Below are positions 12,063 to 23,222 of a stretch of DNA of 64,000 nucleotides, piece after piece. A program made the translations under genes and the position numbers. The notes under the pieces were generated by a model. It saw only the letters and a program-made list of their open reading frames with translations, was not told the DNA's origin and ran no database searches. The stretch is from Voacanga thouarsii. Taxonomy: Eukaryota; Streptophyta; Magnoliopsida; Gentianales; Apocynaceae. The stretch spans positions 868,001 through 932,000 of the forward strand of contig JANUWF010002425.1 in assembly GCA_026120185.1 (NCBI GenBank), written 5' to 3'. Numbering within the stretch: the first letter of the stretch is position 1; each line of letters begins with the position of its first letter.

Positions 12063-15060
12063 ATGCCTAAAATAAAATAAATTTTCAGACCTCACAAACG
12101 CACTAAACCATCCTTATCTTTTGATCCATCTTCAGAGCTACCTTCCTTTCATCCAAAGAATTTCAATGATAAAGAAATATGAGGAAGGGTATGAAGCTAG
12201 GGCCTCTAATAGAATTATTGTTCAAAAAATAATCAAACCTCCTCTTGATCGATCTTTGAATATAACTGAGATATTTCGAAAGATTGGTTGGGGTCCAGTT
12301 TTAGGTTTGAGATGTGACTTTTGTCCTGGCCTTGTAAAGGAATTTTATGCAAACATGAAAAGCAAAAGGCAAGGACATTTGAAACAAATTGAAACATCTA
12401 TGAAAGGCACCTCTACAATTTTGACTAGGGCTCAATTAGCTACCATTTTAGGAATGGATGATAGTGGCCCTTGGATAGAAAGTGACTATCACAAAAAAAA
12501 TGGTCTCTTCTTAACCAACTTAGAATTTTTAATTTGGAACCAAAAGCTTCTAGAGATGGTTCTTCCTTTCTCCCCAGTAATGATCTTGCTCGTCAATGGA
12601 GGGTTATTTTGTATATATCGTGTTTCAACATTTGCCCTCGATTGAGCAGTTTGAAAGGGATTGGAATCATTGGTGTTTATATATACTCTCTAAAATGCTT
12701 CGTGGAGAACCCATTCCCCATGCCCCTTTGTTACTAACTTCTATGCAAGAGGTGGTAGTTTATGGCCATGCTACCAAAGAATTTGTTCTTCCTTTGGTGA
12801 TTTCACAGGTTTTGCATGCTTTTGATATTTTTATAGAGAATGAACTTGTGGAATCTACTATCTCACGTAATGTAGTCACTGAACAAGTCCTGACTCATTG
12901 TGGTTATAAACTTAATGCTATAACATCTACGTGATTAAGGCTAAAGGAGGTTTCCTAAACTCGCATTCTTGATCTTCTAGTTAAGTAAGAAGAGGAACCT
13001 ACCCAACCACAAAGGTATTCTGGGTGACCAACTGTTAGTGTTGTGCCCTAGAGGTAATCACTTGTACATTACATATGACACATTTTATTTTAATAAAATG
13101 CATTATTTATCTCACAGTTTCTTTTGTTTACTTTGTATAAAATAACTGTTAGATAAAGTCCCTAGTACAACACCGTGTTAAGGAAATCATTATAGAGATC
13201 ATGATATGATATTCCTACTACAATGTATAGTGTTAGTACTTTAATAGTCTCTAGTCATAGTATTAATGAGACAGGACATCAATAATGCGTTAAGAGTAGA
13301 ATGTGTCAGACTTCCTTATTTAATCAGGTAGTGGTTCTCATATCTGTGAGTATTGAGATACTTAAAGTTAACACATGGATTCTTGTTAATGGATTAAGTT
13401 CATTGGATGACCTAGCTATGAGATAATCACATTGATAACTATTTAGTACCAATGATATAATCTCAATATAGAAAACGTGTAAGTATCCTTAGACTTGAGA
13501 TCTCCAAGGTACTTTGTTTGCTGAGCATTGTACTTTGATTCCAATCTCTGGAGCTCGATTGAGGACCGCCTATGGGATGGATATTGGGTACATTGTGAGG
13601 TAAACGAAAGTAGTTGAGAGTGTTAATAAAGGATTCAGCACTTCTAATAGTAGGGGTGAATATCTCACGGCCACTTGTACGAATTACTACTCAAGAAGTC
13701 CTTGGCCAAGGCGACTGTGTATTGGAAACAATGTTATTTGGTACAGATCTAGAATAGTGGGTTCCTGGTACAAGTACTATTGTATTTGGGCTAGAATTAA
13801 TTCTAGACGGAGTTGGCACTAATTCCATATTGGTGAAAGAAGTTAATTGCACTATAGTTTGTTATTAGTGGGTTCATGTCAAGCCACTTGATTTTCTGGA
13901 CTCTTAGGTGGTAATGATATGTTGCTAGATACCGCTCATGATTTGGGAATATGGGTTTATTAATTGATAAATTAATAAACCAATCTTGATTAGAATTAAT
14001 AGGATTAGTTCTAATTAATTATGGATTATTAATCTCAAAGACGTTTGGATTAATTCATATTCGCTACCAATTGACTGAAAAACCTAATAAGTCACACACA
14101 ATAGAGGATTATATACTCAGGATGTTATTTGATAACATAGTGGGGTTAATTACGAGAAAGAGATGTTGTTGTGGCCAAATTATAATTAGTTATAATTTAT
14201 GGTCTAAATTATAATTATGAGAACTTGATGTTTCCAATTACAATTAGGGAATTCTAATTGTTTTAGAATTCTATGATGGAGGATTTTTTTCAGCAGGATT
14301 TTTCGTGTAATATAGGGATACACTCGAAACCCTAGCTGAAGATGTAAGACATGAAAATCTCCAAAACTCTCCTCTCTCTCTCTCTCTCTCATGTAGTTTT
14401 CTGGAAAAACAAGAAGAACACCAAAAACCCTAGCCGCCATTGTTTTTTGGCTAGTATAGGAAATTTTGGTGCTTGAGTGTATCCTCTGTGTGGATTTCTG
14501 TTAGAGATAATCACACAATGTGATTATAGTGCTTGGACGTTCAACACTCATGGTGTTTGATCAAGAAGACTGTTGGATCGCACCTCGACTTGAAAAAGGA
14601 AAATTTTATTTTCCACACGATCGAAGAAAGATAAAAAGCTGTTACCTTTGTTCTCTTTATGTCTTGTTTACCACACATATGCGGATCCTGGGTTAGTATC
14701 TCGTTTTATTTTTCCACTGTGCCATAAGTACTCAACACCAACAAGTATCATTGATAATAGTCTATCCAATATTCAAATATCTCTAGAGTATTTGAGGGAC
14801 GAAATGACTGGACTGAAGATAGACAGCTAATATAAGGGTAAGGAATGATTAACGTTTTGATAAGATTGAGCATACTCAACAACGTCACGATCATATTTTG
14901 CGCAATCTAAGGTTCAATCAAGATATTCAAGGGGATTATTGGCGACATTATTGGCAGAGACAAGGAGAATCTCATTGTTCATTTGGAGTCATGGTAGTCC
15001 ATTTGGAGGATAATTTGGAAGCCCGTCTGGATGCTCTACTTCAGGGGGTTCTTAAATACT
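12063..15060 (+). pseudogene. Orphan ORF of element H (plant-transposon-protein-like), split by a solo LTR
   Basis: The frame probably starts at ATG 12063, has a stop six codons in, and shifts frame near 12175 and near 12590. The best run is 12175-12590. It contains KEFYANM, a basic stretch and LTRAQLATILGM, which resembles the putative plant transposon protein domain common in Tat/Athila-type and related plant elements. After the copia LTR (13033-14737) the frame continues as coiled-coil-like sequence to about 15060, with stops. The biochemical role of this family is unknown to me. No zinc knuckle, protease or polymerase motif was seen. The family match is by recollection of conserved words and is moderately sure. 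Confidence 0.55.
13033..14737 (+). mobile_element. Solo LTR, main copia family (TSD CCAAC)
   Basis: This 1705-bp LTR starts TGTTAGTGTTGTGCCC and ends CTCAACA. CCAAC at 13028-13032 and 14738-14742 is a perfect TSD. It sits inside the H ORF and shares its orientation. A CT run (about 14370-14389) near its 3' end is common to several copies of the family. Confidence 0.93.
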
Positions 15061-15336
15061 CTGACTTTTTCTTTTTCTTTTTCTTTCTCTTTTTCTTTGA
15101 TTTTTTTAGTGTGCTTTTACTTTGTTTTCTTTCAATTCCTATTTAGGCTTTTACTTAGTGTTTTTATTTTTCTTTTTGTAGGTTTCTTAACTTCGATATT
15201 GATGACACTACTTCTTTCCACTTCTTGAATAAGGACTTCTCTTTTCGTAGAGCTAATTTGCCTTGGGGAGTATTATTTTCTTTTCACTCTTTACATTTTT
15301 GGACCCTTGGTTATGCTTTATTATGCTATTTTAGGC

Positions 15337-15372
15337 CATTGAGGACAATGTCTAATTTAAGTGTGGGTGAGG
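15337..15372 (+). other. Hairpin plus purine-rich motif at the end of the H coding region
   Basis: CATTG AGGA CAATG (15337-15350) forms a 5-bp stem with an AGGA loop. It is followed by TTTAAGTGTGGGTGAGG, a form of the purine-rich signature of Tat/Athila-type elements. It lies about 0.9 kb before the break with I, so it is not next to a visible 3' LTR and may be a second or internal purine tract. The matching structure beside I's LTR is at 17703-17742. Confidence 0.6.
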
Positions 15373-16286
15373 GATTTAATATTTTCTCAAGTGCATCTTT
15401 TTAAGATTCATTGGATTTTCAATGACTATGGGGATATTTTTTTAAATTTTTGAAAATTGGTATGAAATTGTTTTTGCCTATGATAAGGTCATGATTTTTT
15501 CTTTCACTTTGGATATGATTTTTGCATTCAAATTGGTTGGATTTTGTTCAATAAAATTGTACATTAAATTGAATATGTTAAGTCTTGGCATTTTAAGTTA
15601 ATCTAGGTTATGCTTTAGTATTTGAATTTTATTCTACTTTTCTTGTTTAGATATGGATGGTGTGATGAAATATGGGAAGAGTTGTTGATTAATTTCTAAT
15701 TCATGGTTTTCTAAATTTGTTTTACTTTGGGTTGTGAACAATGATTGTTAGGATTGAAAGGAAAGAGTGAAATTTTCTTTTGGTGAGTTGAAAAAAAATG
15801 AGTGGAAACATTTACCTGTTTCATTGAAAGAGAATGTTTATTCTAGTTGAAAACAATGCTTGTATCACTTGGACACAATGCTTAAGGGGGCCAATATGGT
15901 TAATGGAAAGAGAAAGAGAAAAAAAAATAAAGAACTCCATTCTTTGGAGGTCAATGCCCGAAAAGCAACGAAAATGAATGACTATAAGGGGGGCTAATAT
16001 GGTTAGTGTAAAGGAATCCACTTTCTTGAGGCTATTAACTCCCTAGGTCATTAAAAAAATATGTGTTGAAAAAACATTTAAAAAAACTGAGTGTTTTCTT
16101 ATTTTGCTACGTAAGGTTGTGCAAATTTGATTCTATGAATTTTGAATTGGTTGAATAACTTGACTTGTATGATTTGTGTTATGAACGTCTTGGCTTGAAA
16201 GGTGAAATAATTTTGTTAGAGTAAAGTAAAAACTTGTTTAATTTAATTTTGAGAGTCTTGATATATTTGATTTAATGCATGAGTTT
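15373..16286 (+). other. Element H 3' noncoding region
   Basis: No coding potential was recognised. The part from about 15880 to 16260 matches the reverse complement of I's internal sequence (22647-22860 and 17900-17980), including GGGGGCCAATATGGTTA-like and GTGAAATAATTTT-like stretches. This shows H and I are one family. It ends at AGTTT (16282-16286), the candidate left TSD of I. Confidence 0.65.
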
Positions 16287-17702
16287 TGATGCGTTAATTT
16301 TGGGTGTCTAAAAATCATTAAATTTGAATCCATCTCTTAGTCAAGTATTCATCAAAACATTAATTTCAAAATACACATACAAACAAGTATACTCATCACA
16401 AGTATAGTATAGGGAATTAACGAGTATTGATCCTCAAAGGAACAAGTACACACTAATTACTTTTCATTCACTGCTTAGCTGACCAAATAAAGTGATAAGA
16501 TAATAAAAAGAAAAATAAAAATATATATACAACTTAAGGATGTGAAAATATACAATTTAGACAAAGGCTTTTGAAAACATGACAGTGAATCACTTAGTAC
16601 CTATCACAATCAATTATTATCTTAGTCTCGTGAAAGATTTAATATAGACCCACTTCATTTGCAATCCATGGAATCACTATTTTCTAGTTAAATTAATGAA
16701 CATATTCTATCTCAACTAATTTATCCAAAAGACGCATTAAAATCAATTCTCATATAAACTTCTATATTCTAGGTGATTTAAAACATGAAATTAGTTAATG
16801 AATCTATATTCTAGCAATCATCAACTAACTTTTGATTACGTAAATTCTTAACAATTAACCCATTTTTCAAGAAAGTTATAAGATAACAAATAGGAAATTA
16901 ATTAATTAAAATCACTACCAACCCCTTTTTTCAAGCAAGTTAATAACAAAAATCAATCAATCAACTCCGTAAGAAAAACAAGTAATCAAATCCAAAGATA
17001 AATAATGAATTTATCAAAAGGATAAATTAATTCAAGAAATCATGAATCCCAAAAATAATATCAAATTATAATGAAAATATTGAATACATCATTATTTAAG
17101 AAAAAGAAAACAAATGTAAAAGAAGCTCATAGACAAGCCTCCTTCTTCTCATTCGAAGACTCTCTTGCACAACACTTCTTGATTTGATTAATTCCTCTTT
17201 CAATGAGTGATTAGAATTTTTGCTCGTTTTAATGCCCCTTCTTTTCCCTTGTGTTTTCTCTTTGATTTATAGGATTCTTTGATGCCAAATTCATTTGCTT
17301 CAGGAATCTTGGCTGAGTAGGATTTGAAAAATACCAAAATTATTGAAAAATTACTAAATTCATGCACAAGATTTTCGTCACTCCAGAGCGTACCTGGCGC
17401 CAGGTCCCTTCGACCCACCTGGCACCACGTGTGTTCTATTTTTTCTCTTAAAGTTTTGCTCTATTTTCTCTGCTCAGCCAAAATGGTCCTGGTGCTGGGT
17501 GCACTTTCTAGGCCGGGCTCTAGGTGTGTTCAGGAATTTCTCCAATTCTGCTCAAAATTAACTCAAATATGCACAAAATTGTCAAGAATACTTTTTACAA
17601 TCAAAATATCGAATAGAAAGGAATATACCTAGTTATTAAAAAAAAGTATCTGTAATTGACCTCAAATAACTAGGAAAATCGTGATGATTTTAGCCTCTAT
17701 CA
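16287..17702 (-). repeat. Element I 3' LTR
   Basis: It reads TGATGCG on the left, the reverse complement of the H LTR end, and CTATCA on the right, the reverse complement of the family start TGATAG. At 1416 bp it is shorter than H's LTR. The polypurine tract lies directly beyond 17702, so this is the 3' LTR of a minus-strand element. It contains CTGGCGCCAGG-type GC-rich words at about 17394-17432. Confidence 0.85.
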
Positions 17703-17742
17703 ATTCTCCCATACTTGGACTTTTGCTTGTCCTCAAGCAAAA
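17703..17742 (-). other. Polypurine tract and AGGA-loop hairpin of element I
   Basis: On the minus strand AGTATGGGAGAAT (17703-17715) directly precedes the LTR and is the plus-strand primer tract. Just upstream, TTTTGCTTG AGGA CAAGCAAAA (17721-17742) forms a perfect 9-bp stem with an AGGA loop. Confidence 0.75.
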
Positions 17743-17980
17743 AACACTTAAGTTAAGAAAGTCATCAAGAAAACACAAGCTCTTTATCATTCCAAAAAGT
17801 TGAAACATAACAAGGTTTATAATTTCCTTTCAAACTTTAGATAAAACTCTTGCCATTCATCAAACCATTTGAAAAAAATTAAAACTTTGAAACATTTCAT
17901 CGGACATCGCAAAACTCTTGAAGTCAAATTAATCAAGTTTATACCTTAGTCTAAGAAAATTATTTCACCCTTCAAGTAAG
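17743..17980 (-). other. Element I 3' noncoding region, proximal part
   Basis: A+T-rich, no coding potential. The part nearest 17980 matches H at about 16190-16280. It ends at GTAAG (17976-17980), the left TSD of E. Confidence 0.6.
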
Positions 17981-20900
17981 TGTTAGGTATCTCATACATA
18001 TCATATATGGAGCAGCTGAAAAACAATAACAAGATACCATCCAAAGATTTGCATACGTGTGGAAAACAAGGCATAAAGAGAACAAAGGTAATAGTTTTAC
18101 CTTTCTTTGAGCAACTGAAAAACAAAATTTTCTTCTTCTTGTCTGATGATTGTGGTGCGATCCAGCAATCCTCTTGATTAAACACCACGAGAGTCGAATG
18201 TCCAGCTACTACAATCTCAATGTGTGATTGTCTCTAACAAAAATTCACACGGAGGATCACTCTCAAGCACCAAGATATTTCTGTGCTAGTAGAAATCAAA
18301 GTGGCGGCAAGGGTTTAGAGAAGAACAATGAGGGAGATAGAAGAGAATGAAGTCGTGTGTTGCCCTAGGGTTCTTGGAGCGGATTTTTGTTAATCCCCTT
18401 AACCCTAGGTTTTGTGCATATCTCCTATATGTCATGAAAAATCAATGAAAAACTGAGAATTCTAAAACAATTAGAATTCTCTAATTGTAATTGGAATAAT
18501 CAAGTTCTCACAATTATAATTTTGGCCCATAAATTATAACTAATTATAATTTAGCCATAACAACTTCTCTTTCTCGCAATAAATCCTACTACGTTATCGA
18601 ATAACATTTTGAGTATATAATCCTCAATTGTGTGTGACCTATTAGGTTTCCTAGTCAATTGGCAGTGAATATAAATTAATCCAAACGTCTTTGAGATTAA
18701 TAATCCATAATTAATTAGAATTAATCATATTAATTTAAATTAGGATTGGTTTATTAATTCATGAATTAATAAACTCATATTCCGCAGATCATGAGCGGTA
18801 TCTAGCAACACGTCATAACCACCCTAGAGTCCAGGAAGTCAAGTGGCTTGATATGAACCCTTCAATAATAAACTACAGTGCAATTAACTCCTTTCACCAT
18901 ATAATATCTCATTCGGTTTGGAGTACAGAATTAGTGCCAACTCCCTCCAAAATATATAATAATTCTGGCTTGAATATAATAGTACTTGTATCGGGAACCC
19001 ACTACTCTAGATGTGTATCAATTGAAATTGTTTCCAATACACAGACGCCTTGGCCAAGAACTTCTTGAGTAGTAATTCCTACAAGTGGCCATGAGATATT
19101 TGCCCCTACTATTATAAGTGGTGAATCCTTTATTGACCCTCTCAACTACTTTCATTAACCTCACAATGTACCTAATGTGTCCGGACTTGGGTATAAAAAT
19201 CATACAAAAACTAAGCAGATTCGCAATCAAGTTTAAATTAAAACGTTCAACCCATATCACACATATAAGCAAGCATACTCATTATTAACCGAGCATAGGG
19301 TTCAAACGAGTGTCGATCCTTAAGGAACAAGTATACATTAATCATATTTCTTTCATTGTTTAACCGACTCGATAAAATAAAAAATAAATAAAAATAAAAA
19401 TATACACATGTCAAGGATGGAGAAGTATGTAACTCAACCCATTGTTTAGACAAACATGACCTCAAAGGACCTAACATTATCATAACTAATTTTTCTCTTG
19501 GCACCATGAAGGATAAAGGTAAATTAGCATCACTTAGTTTGTCTCAACTAATTACTATCTTCTAGATAAATTAGCATCACTTAGTCTGTCTCAACTAATT
19601 CATCCAAAAGATACATTAAACACAATCCTTAATTAAATTTCCTTGGTTTGGCAAATTTAAAGCATGAAATTAATCAATGAATCATTGGTCTAGTAAACAT
19701 CAATTAACCTCTTTGGTCTAGCAAGTTAACAACCAATAAATATGAAATCAATCAATTGCAACTACTATCAACCTCTTTGGTATAGCAAGTTAATGAAAAT
19801 AAACAACCAATTAATCTCGTAATATGCCCAAGTAATTAAATACCAAGAAGAACAATCAATTAATCAAAAGATCAAAGAACTCTAAGAATCATGACTATCT
19901 AAAACAATGTCAAATTACAATGAAACAATTAACACATCATTGTTCAAGAAAAAGAAAACACTCATAAACAAACCTCCTTCTTTTTTCCTTTGAAGACCTT
20001 CTTGTACAACCCTTCTTGAATTGAAGAATTCCTCATTAGATTGAGTGATTTCTATGATGATCAATGAATTCCCTCCATTTTCCTTATGTTTTTTCATCTA
20101 TTTATAGGCATAGGAAGTGCCTAAACTAGTAGGTACATTGTTCTTGGACAAGTAAAAGTTGGAAGTACTAAAATTCCACAGATTACCAAAAATCGCGTAG
20201 AAAAATCACAGCACCGCCTCATCTTTAGGACATAGCCGGCGTCGCCTTGGCTCTCGGAGTCAGCGCCGGTTGTGTTTTGCTTCTCTACTTGTTCGTCGAT
20301 TTTTCTCCGAATTTCACATAATGAAGACCAGAATGCAGCCGGTGCCGCCTTGACTCTTGGAGCCGCACCAGTTCCACTCTGTTTTGCTCTGTTTCAACAA
20401 TTTTTCGTCGCCTTAAAATTCATGCCAAAAGTGCATGGCTGGCGCCGGTTCCAGTGCCCTAGCCGGCGCCGCCTCTTCTATGTTTTGCGACGTTTTTGTT
20501 TCGTTTCACCCTAAAAATCTGCAATAATGAACAAAATACCTTTTCAAGGGTAAAATCTCCAATATGAAAGAATATAACTAGTTATTAAACAAAATGTATC
20601 ACAAAAGAACCTCAAATAATTAGGAAAAATATGACTAATTCAGCCCCTATCAGTACCCAATATCCATCCCATAGATGGCCCTCGATCTGGCTCCAGAGAT
20701 TGGAATCAAAGCACAATGCTCAGCAAACAAAGTACCTTGAAGATCTCATGTCTAAGGATACTTGCACATTTGCTATATTGAGATTATATCACTGGTACTA
20801 AATAGTTATTCATGTTATTATCTCATAACTAGGTCATCCAATGAACTCGTTCCATTAACAAACATCCACGTGTTAACTTTGAGTATTTCAGTACTTAGGG

Positions 20901-21212
20901 ATATGAGAAACACTGCCCCATCAAATCAGGAAGTCTAACACATGCTAGTCTTAACGCATTAATGATGTCCTATCTCAGTAATACTACGACTAGGGACTAT
21001 TTAAGTACTAACACTATATAGTGTAGTAGGAATCTCATATCATGATCTCTATCATAATTTCCTTAACACAGTATTGTATTAGGGACTTTATCTAATAGTT
21101 ATATTACACAAAAGTAAACAAAATAAACTGTTAGATAAATAACGCATTTTATTAAAATAAAATGTGTCATATATAATGTAGAAGTGATTGCCTCTAGGGC
21201 ATCACACTAACA
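17981..21212 (-). repeat. Element E 3' LTR, split by a Tat solo LTR
   Basis: The copia LTR begins TGTTAGGTATCTC (reverse complement of the family end) and finishes ACACTAACA at 21212. Removing the nested LTR (19173-20652) and one GTACC copy leaves about 1747 bp, the normal family length. It is followed on the right by AAGTCCCACTTACAC, the reverse complement of the copia polypurine tract. Confidence 0.9.
19173..20652 (-). mobile_element. Solo LTR, Tat/Athila-type (TSD GTACC)
   Basis: 1480 bp, flanked by GTACC at 19168-19172 and 20653-20657. The left end reads TAATGTGTCCGG (TG decayed to TA) and the right end CCCCTATCA, matching the start of the H/I LTRs in reverse complement. It contains several copies of a GC-rich word like GCCGGCGCCGCC between about 20228 and 20475, unusual in this A+T-rich setting. 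Confidence 0.88.
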
Positions 21213-22150
21213 AAGTCCCACTTACACTAGAGTCAATCATTAATTCATAATCAAATAACCCTAAGTCACCAAGTTTATGTAACTTAGAAACACGATTTTC
21301 GTTTACATGGCCTAAATGACAATGTCATAAGTAAGAGATGTTAGAGTTATCTATTTTAGGTTTCTTATTGTTTATATTAGGAATTGGATTATCTAAATCT
21401 AGAACATATAAACTATTAACCAGAGTTGCTGAACCATAATGAATATCGTTCAATGAAAAAGAATAACATTTATTTTCAAATATCAAATAAACACGCAACT
21501 AGGATAATGTTTTTCATTAAAAAAGGAACATAATAACAGTTTTGTAATTCTAGAACTAATCTCGAAGGCAAGTTCAGCTCATATGTCCCCACAGCAAGTG
21601 CGGCAACTTTTGCCCCATTTGCAGTACGTAGGTCCATATCGTTTCTCCAGTCTTCTACTACTCTTTAGTCCCTGCAAGTTATTGCACAAATGAGATCCAT
21701 ATCCAGTATTTAATACCTATATCTCATTTCTAAAGGCAATATTTATCTCAATCATAAACATGCCCGGAGTAGAAGTAGAAGTGCTTGCAAGCTTCTCCTT
21801 CTGCATCTTGTCCTTAACGGTCTCCAAGTAGACCTTGCAGTTGCGCCTCTAGTGGCCCATCTTGCCATAATGATGGTATGGGCCCTTGGTAGCAGTGTCT
21901 TTCTTATTCACACCACCTTTGGGCTTCATGGGAGCCTTCTTCTTCTTCTTTTGAACTTTCTTCTTAGAAGAAGAAGATTATACTATTAAAACTACATTGG
22001 AATCCTTCTTTATGGAGGACTCCACAGTTTTGAGAAGATTAATCAACTCATAAATGGTGGACTCAATTTTGGTCATCTGATAGTTAATCACAAATTGTGA
22101 GAAACTATTAGGTAGAGACTGTAGATATTTTGTTTTGGTAAAGACTGAGA
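21213..22150 (-). pseudogene. Element E gag, zinc knuckle and protease fragment
   Basis: On the minus strand gag sequence (TKIESTIYELINLLKTVESS, about 22020-22085) leads into a Lys-rich stretch, then a decayed zinc knuckle (YHHYGKMGH, stop, RRNCK; about 21840-21885), where the first Cys positions are lost. Protease follows, with LNTGYGSHLC in place of LDTGCGSHIC (Asp to Asn at the catalytic site). Next comes a GAG-pre-integrase remnant (SFRPCKRK in place of HLGHVNEN). It then jumps directly to the polypurine tract, so most of pol was removed in one deletion. Ty1/copia assignment is firm. Confidence 0.8.
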
Positions 22151-22154
22151 AACT

Positions 22155-22458
22155 ATTAAGCTAGAACCGGCGCCGGTTTGGCTCTGTGCTGGTCATGTTT
22201 CAACAATATTTTATTGCCTCGAAGTACGTGCCAATAGCACATGGCCGATGCCAGTTCCTCTGCCCTGGCCAACACCGCCTCTGTTCTATTTTGTAACGTT
22301 TTTACTTTGTTTTACCCCTAAAATCTGAAATAATGCACAAAATACTTTTTCAAGGGTAAAATCTCAAATATGAAGGAATATGACTAGTTATTGAACAGAA
22401 TATATCACAAAAGATCCTCAAATAACTAGGAAAAATATGACTACTTTAGGCCCTATCA
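22155..22458 (-). repeat. Truncated Tat/Athila-type LTR
   Basis: It aligns with 20340-20652 of the solo LTR above, including the GC-rich words and the terminal CCCTATCA. Its other side is missing and it joins E's gag region at about 22150-22165, where GAGAAACTATTA occurs on both sides of the join. The right side is followed by copia LTR sequence, so it had entered E's 5' LTR. Confidence 0.75.
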
Positions 22459-22641
22459 GAATCTCATATCATGATCTCTATCATGATTTCCTTAATACAG
22501 TATTTTACTAGGGACTTTATCTAATAGTTATATTACACAAAAGTAAACAAAAGAAACTATAAGATAAATAACACCTTTTATTAAAATAAAATATGTCATA
22601 TATAACGTACAAGTGATTGCCTCTAGGGCATAACACTAACA
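22459..22641 (-). repeat. Element E 5' LTR remnant
   Basis: 183 bp matching the first part of the copia LTR in reverse complement and ending ACACTAACA, followed by the right TSD GTAAG. Confidence 0.85.
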
Positions 22642-22646
22642 GTAAG

Positions 22647-23222
22647 AACATAGATAATATGAATCACATAAGTTAATCCATCTACCAACTCAAGCATTAT
22701 AAATCCAAAATGTTGCACAACTTAAGTCATGAAGTAAGGAAAACACTTTGATTTTTTCTCTCCATTTTTTCTAATGACTTAGGAAATTGATAGCCTCAAA
22801 TGCATGGATTTCTCTTCACACACTGTATTGGCCCCCTTTTAGTCAACACTCATCGTTCTTTTTTCAACATTTTCCCTCTCTCCCTCTTTTTTTTTTTTTT
22901 TTTTTGTGAATTCATAACCTCAAAAAAGTGGATTTCTCTTCACTATTCGTATTGACCCCCATAATCAAGCAAAAATAATACTTTCTCATCTTCAAAGAGG
23001 AAACAAAATAATCAACTCATTTTCTCTATTTTTCAACTCACAAAACTTTTCTATAATTTCCCACAATCTTTCCTCTCAAAGATCTTTTATCTCGTCACAT
23101 TCCTTATCACAACTTAAAGCTAAGCAAAGTTTAAACCCATAATACAAGAGTTAGCCAATAAATTTCTCCACATTCATTATATTCTCCATATTCAAACTAG
23201 ATGAGTCAAATAATACTCAAAC
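22647..23222 (-). other. Element I 3' noncoding region, distal part
   Basis: It resumes I after E. The reverse complement matches H at about 15900-16190, with GGGGGCCAATA-like words and flanking T-rich tracts (about 22880-22905). No gene. It ends at CAAAC (23218-23222), the candidate left TSD of D. Confidence 0.65.

Larger units (their letters stand above)
8854..16286 (+). mobile_element. Element H: Tat/Athila-type Ty3/gypsy, apparently non-autonomous, right end outside window
   Basis: The order is 5' LTR, Asp-tRNA primer site, long leader, one ORF of unknown function, a hairpin with purine-rich motif, and a long 3' noncoding region. No gag, protease, RT or integrase sequence was found in the 5.6 kb internal part, so H either lost its pol or depended on a relative. 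A copia solo LTR (13033-14737) interrupts the ORF. H is itself cut at 16286 by I, a relative in opposite orientation, so its own 3' LTR is not visible. Confidence 0.75.
17981..22641 (-). mobile_element. Element E: deleted Ty1/copia element (TSD GTAAG)
   Basis: A complete but badly deleted copia element on the minus strand: 3' LTR (17981-21212, interrupted), internal gag-protease fragment (21213 to about 22150) and a 183-bp remnant of the 5' LTR (22459-22641). GTAAG at 17976-17980 and 22642-22646 is a perfect TSD, so both outer ends are intact. Integrase, RT and RNase H are missing. A Tat-family LTR entered the 5' LTR before or during the deletion that removed its internal side. Confidence 0.88.
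16287..23222 (-). mobile_element. Element I: second copy of the H family, inverted, right part outside window
   Basis: It begins with a 3' LTR (16287-17702) and polypurine tract, followed by internal noncoding sequence interrupted by copia element E (17981-22641). It continues at 22647-23222, where copia element D begins. Only the 3' noncoding part is visible and no ORF of I falls in the window. Insertion into H is indicated by the abrupt break at 16286/16287. Confidence 0.75.

Noticed and set aside
15300..16286. Possible envelope-like gene after the H ORF
   Set aside because: No transmembrane or signal-peptide ORF was seen, only noncoding A+T-rich sequence shared with I.
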